The notes under the pieces are model-generated. The model worked only from the letters and a program-made list of their open reading frames with translations. It was not told where the DNA came from and did not search any database. Source: Branchipolynoe longqiensis (taxonomy: Eukaryota > Annelida > Polychaeta > Phyllodocida > Polynoidae). Taken from it: DNA of 64,000 nt. The stretch covers positions 172,816,351 through 172,880,350 of the forward strand of contig CM059186.1 in the NCBI GenBank assembly GCA_030323885.1, read 5' to 3'. The position numbers and the translations under genes are program-made. Shown here one piece after another: positions 52,301-58,300 of the stretch. Every line of letters begins with the position of its first letter. The stretch's first letter is position 1.

Positions 52301-55300
52301 TGAAATTTCATGAATTTAACCCTAAATTCGAAGCAATATTAACGCTGCCGCCGTAATGGCGGCGATATTAATAGTTATATTTTCGAATCGACGAACGTAA
52401 AGTAAACAAATCGCCGCAGCCGCCTCATCGACGTCGCTTTCCATACTGACGGCGGCGGCCATTTGTTTACTTTACGTTCGTCGATTTGAAAATATAACTA
52501 CTAATATCGCCGCCAATGCGGCGGTAGCCTTAATAACGCTTCGAATTTAGGGTTAAATTGATAAACTTTCACTTATTGTGTATTTAATTCTGTTAAATAT
52601 GATCGCATTCAATAGATTTGGCGACAACCTTAAGGCTAACACCGCCCGTAAACGTCATATGAAACGGGGTTAGTGTCGCAGACCTTAAACACACGGTGTT
52701 AGGCATAACACTGCTCCATGCATACCAACTTTTCGGTGCTAAACCAGAAATCCCATCTAAACGCGTTTTGGCTCGCTAACACTGACTCCTGCATATGGCC
52801 CCAGGTCTCCCAGTTGGGGCAGTATATTATGAAAGTCGCCACGAGGGCACCCTGTCACAAATCAGTGCCCGTCCTGATATGATATTAGCTGTTGCTAGGA
52901 CGTAAACAAACGACAAACAAACTACTGCGGGACAGCCGCCATGTTGGATTTGTGTTATCTCCACTACAGCGCTCACAACAATGGACGCCTTGCAAGCTGA
53001 CCTACCCATTCGCTTTACCCGCATTGTAACCTTATGCGCGCCGACTCCCAGCGCATGCGCGACGAGGATCTACAAAGAACAGACATGCGCACAGTGAGTC
53101 GGCACGGCGCATTAGCAGTGGTTATTAATGTAGGTGCAGTTACTGTTAGGGGCTGGAGATTGTCACGTGGTCTGATTTCGTAATGAGCAGCTCTCGTGGT
53201 TTCTGTGGGAGGAACAGAATGCCAGGCTAAAGTGAATTTAAACTACTAAATTAAACTCGCCCAATTGAACTACTTTTTCTTGTAGTGTATTAGTATTACT
53301 TTAGTGGTATGAAGGGGGGGGGGGGGAGAAGAAGAAGGAGAAGAAGAAGGTGAAAGAAGAAGGGGAAGAGGAAGAAGAAGAGGAAAATGAAGAAGAGGAA
53401 TAGAAATACGAGGAAGAAGAAGAGAGTGGAAGTTGGAGGAGGAAGAAGAAGAGGAAGAAGAGGAGGAGAAGGGGAGGAGAAAGAAAACGAAGAATGTTAA
53501 GAAGAAGAAGGATGAAAAGAAGATACAAGATGAAGAGGAAGAATACTAGTTTGAGTAACAGGAGAAAGAGGAGGAAGAGGAAGAAGAAAAATGGGATCAA
53601 GAAGATGAAGATCAAAAAGAAGAAAGAGAAGAGAGAAAAAATAAAAATAAGAACAAGAAGACCTAAGCACTTATCTCCCTTCCTACGTATTCATTTGCAT
53701 AAACTGAATAACAAAGTAAATGTTGGAGAGCTTTTGTTGGCCTACAAATTAGAACTATTCGGATTGTATTTGTTTCTCAGTGGGATATACCCGACGACTT
53801 TAAAGTTGTATAGTCCGATGGTTTTGAATTTCTGTTATTTTTCTGACACAAAAAAATAACTTGATTGTTATAATGTATCTTACTTTAGTTTGAAGCAACT
53901 TTGATTTTAAATGGCTAAGTTTTGAGATATTTGAAGTGCAAACATGTCAAATTAGTTTAGGCAAGCACGCCAAAACTCTGACACCATAGACTTTAGTAGG
54001 AATATGTTCGATTAAATTACCTCGGTATTCCCTTCTATTTTGCAACAGATGCTTAATAAGTGCATCAGTATCTAAGTTAGATAATATATTGAATTAATTC
54101 TAAATAATTATCTTAGTTTTGAAAATGTGGATGATTCATCAGCTTTAACCACAAGACTACCTGAGCTTCGCTGGGGCTCTGACACGAACAGAATATCTCC
54201 ATGTCGCCATCCTCGCCCCTAGGGACCGCCACCGTCGCCTGCGTCTCCAGGTAGAAGTGCTCCTGGCCGCCCATGCGCACCTCGCCGCTGATCACGTGAC
54301 GAGCAGTCTGCAGTGACGTCGCCACGTCTCCGTAGACGAGAGTGTTGTGTGGCTCGAAATAACTTTCAGCCTCGATAGCAGCCTGGAGTGAGTGTGTGTG
54401 GGAGGAGACTTATTTGTTTGTTGTTGTTTTACGTCCTAGTAACATCTAAGGTCACATCAAACCCGGGTACCGCCTTGTGACAGCGCACTCATGGTGACTT
54501 TATAGTGCTGCCGCATGGGGAGACCAGTGACTGGTCTCGCAATGGGGCAGTACTATAAAGTCACCATGAGTGTGGACTGCCTGGTCTCCAAATGGGGCAG
54601 CACTATAAAGTCACCATGAGTGTGTGCTGTCACAAGTCGGTACCCATCCTGATGTGACCTTAGATGTTACCAGGATGTAAAACTCCAACAAACAAACCTG
54701 TACAGTTCCATCAGGTACAGTTGCATTTCGAGATACATTCTTTTTGGTGGAAGCAGTCATATGAGGTTTGGGTTGGCTCATTTCAAAATGGTTGATCTTC
54801 TCGCGATTAATCATGACAGTAATTGCGATAACTAGTCCATTAGTCGTCTAGTGTTAACTCGTTGAGAGAGAGAGAGAAAGAGAGAGGGAGAGGGGGGAGG
54901 GAGAGAGGGAGGGAGAGAGAGGGAGGGAGAGAGGGAAAGTCAAAGAGGGAGAGGCAGACACATAGATAGAGACGGAAAAAGACCGAGAAACAGAGAGAGA
55001 CAGAGAGTGATAGAGACAGAGAGACAGACAGACAGACAGACAAACAGAGCAGGAAGAGAAACACAGCATCAAGAGAGACAGACAGAACGCAGGAAGAGGG
55101 ACAGAGAGTACAGAGAGTGAGAAGAGGGATAGAGAGTCAATAGAGACAGAGAGTGGGAAGATGGATAGAGAGTTAATAGAGACAGAGAGTGGGAAGAGGG
55201 ATAGAGTCAATAGAGACAGAGTGGGAAAATGGATAGAGAGTCAAGAGCGATAGAGTGGGAAGAGGGATAGAGAGTCCACAGAGATAGAGAGTGGGAAGAG

Positions 55301-58300
55301 GGATAGAGAGTCAAGAGAGATAGAGAGTGGGATGAGGCATAGAGAGTCAATACAGAGTGAGAGAGGGACAGAGATCAAATGAGTGTGAAAAGGAACGGAT
55401 GGTCAGGAGAGACAGAGAGAGTGAGGAGAGGGACACAGAGTAAAGAGAGACAGATCGAGAAGAGGGATAGGGCCAAGAGAGACAGAGATGAGAGATGAAG
55501 GAAAGACAAGGAGGAGACAAAGATGAAAATATAAATGTGATTTAAAAAAAAAGAAATTATATTTTTAGTAGTAGTTATTAAGAATGTACATCGGATGCAT
55601 TGCCAAACTCACCTCAATGGTAATAGTTGGTGTGAGGCACTCATATTCGACCTTGACCTTGTGCGCTCCTTGTTGGGCCTGGATAGCAGTCTCGGCCACC
55701 ACAGCCCCGATGACCTGACCTTGACACGTGACCTTCATATGGTATCAGAAATAGTCTCAATGTGAGGACCTACACCACTCCTACTGCACATAATGCTGAG
55801 GAAAAGTGAATAATCCAAAGAGGGAGTCCTATTTTCAACACACTTACGCCAAATAAATGAATAAAATTGTTGATCGTCCCCGCCTATGGCTGAAAAATCG
55901 CCATCCCCTGGTCTTTAAATGTTTGTTTGTTTTCAAACTCTTACAAATGGGTCAGGCTAGCAGCAATTCAACTTCTGTAAGCACACAATTTAAACTTCTA
56001 GAACTGTACGATATATTGAATTTCGAAATGAGAATACTGTGTTCATTGTTTGACTGAAAACATTGTGATGTGAACATGAATGACATGTAATCCTTTTAAT
56101 TTGTATCAGTCTAGGGTGGTCCAATATTTTACAAATATATACTGAACAAAAATTATCAAATTAAAAATTAAAATCGCCCACCTGACCCTGATTTGTGTGA
56201 TCAAAAGGATGATCACCAACTTTTTTTTATTTGACCTTAGCTTGATTTGATCATATCTATTCAACTGATAAGTGGTCACAAATGTACCAAACATACACTG
56301 TTTCACGACCCCCCCCCCCGCCCTTACCCCCCCCCCCACACACACAAAGTGAACACACAAATGTTATAGTTTACAATATGTTTACCGACAGTTTGGTAAT
56401 TTTTAGAAAGCATATGGTGGGTCTTAATCCGATTGCTCACAAGATATGGTTTGGACGCTTGTGGAAACGTTAATAATTGTTAATAAATGTTGATAATTGT
56501 GAAGGACCCCTTAGCTAATGATGCCTTACTTTGACATTTCTCGCTCTAATATTTAAAAACTAAAATGTAAATATGTCATATTATGGTTTTACTCTGTAGT
56601 GCCTTATGGGGCTGTCACACTACGACGTTTCCGCCGGCGTGCCGGCAATGCGCAAAATATTTGCAACCAGTCAACGGGTTTCGACGTGTTGTTAACGCGT
56701 CCGTAACGCCCCCTCCAACCCGTTGGCGCGCGTCGAAAGTTTTGTGCGAGCACAAAACGATCGGCGCGCCCCGACGCACGCCGACGTGTCCATCCACACG
56801 TTGCTATCAGTCAACGTGTATCGACGCGCCACTAACGCGCCGCTAACGCGTCCCGACGTGTGCCGGCGTTTCACCCAAAAAGGCGACACGTCGGCATGCG
56901 TCGACGCGCGTTGGTGAGAAACGTCGTAGTGTGACAGCCCCATTAGAATGGTTCCTGTTATATAGTGTTCTATAGGTCTACAGTTTATGTCATCAGGATG
57001 GTCAACAACATCATCATCATCACCGTCATTATCATCAACATCATTATCATCGACATCCTTCTCGTTATGGCTGAATCAAAAGAGCGCAGGCTTCCCGTGC
57101 GGAAGGTCGGGAATTCACCCCGCTAGTTATGCTGGAAAGTACCCGACTAGCGTGACTTCCGACAGATGTCACTAGCTTAACTGGAGTGGTGTAATACATG
57201 AAGAGAGCGGCGGTGAAATTCCAGAAGAAAAATACAATATAGTTATCTTATTTTTAATAGATATATTACAAGGATAAGAGCTTGGATCCTTGCGATATGA
57301 ATATCTTAATATAATCAGACATTTGATTATTTTTTCCAAGCATTCTTTACGGTGATATAGCATGTGAAGTCATCGCCAGTCGAGGAATGTACCCGACTAG
57401 AGTGGTTCCAGATTTTGCCGCCAGATGTCACTAGCTTAACTGGCGGGGGTCTATTCGAATCCCAGCCGAGTCAAACCAATCCTGTCTGGTATATTTAGCA
57501 AACTAATCTCGGCTTCAATACCACGCACCAGATCGGTGGCGAATATCTGTTCGTCTTTGTTGACGGCGCCCGTCGCGTTTCTCCCCGGCACGTCTGTGTG
57601 GTCCACGTAGCAGACCACGCCGGGCATGCGCAGCGCACCGGAAGTGTCCACGCTGACGATCCGCGCATGCGCCTTGGTGCTCGTGACGAGCGCGAGGTAC
57701 AACTCGTCTGTAAGGAAACATTGTGGCCGTATTCGATTATGAAGCTCCAGACGATTCGAGTCATCCTAGTCGTCAGCATTTCAAATAGAACATCGCGAGC
57801 TGAAGCTAAAAATACACGGGCCGCGTGCAAAGCGACCGGACCGGTGTAAAGATTTCAAATTCCCCCCATATTCAAGTTCCCCCCCGGGAACTTGAAAACG
57901 TTTTCAAATTCCTCCCAGGGGAATTTAAAAACGTTTTCAAATCCCTCCCTCGTTTTAACTTTCCCTCCCCCATTTTTGGGGAATTTTCTTTATTTTTGTT
58001 AATTTTTTGTTAATTATTTTTATTTTTCGGAAAATATTATAATATACAGAGAATAGCAAGAAATAATTGCAGTTATAAAACTACTATGAACAAGTGAAAC
58101 ATATTTAACAAAAAAATCCTCCAAGATGGTTAAGAAAAAAAATTATAGGTCTGAAATTTAAAACGTTTTTTAAAGTTTTTTAAACAATTTTAAATTCCTG
58201 GAGGGGGGAATTTGAAAATAGGGGGAGGAATCTGAAAACTGTTTTTAAGTTCCCCACAAAATGTTTTTAGTTTCCGCCGGGCTGAATAAATTCATTCAAG

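Noticed and set aside
52827..53024. 65-codon frame starting MRVKRMG
   Set aside because: Only the first residues are coding (end of exon 5); the rest runs past the donor into the intron.
53301..53859. Basic Lys/Arg and Phe/Leu frames at the GAA tract
   Set aside because: Simple polypurine repeat, open on both strands.
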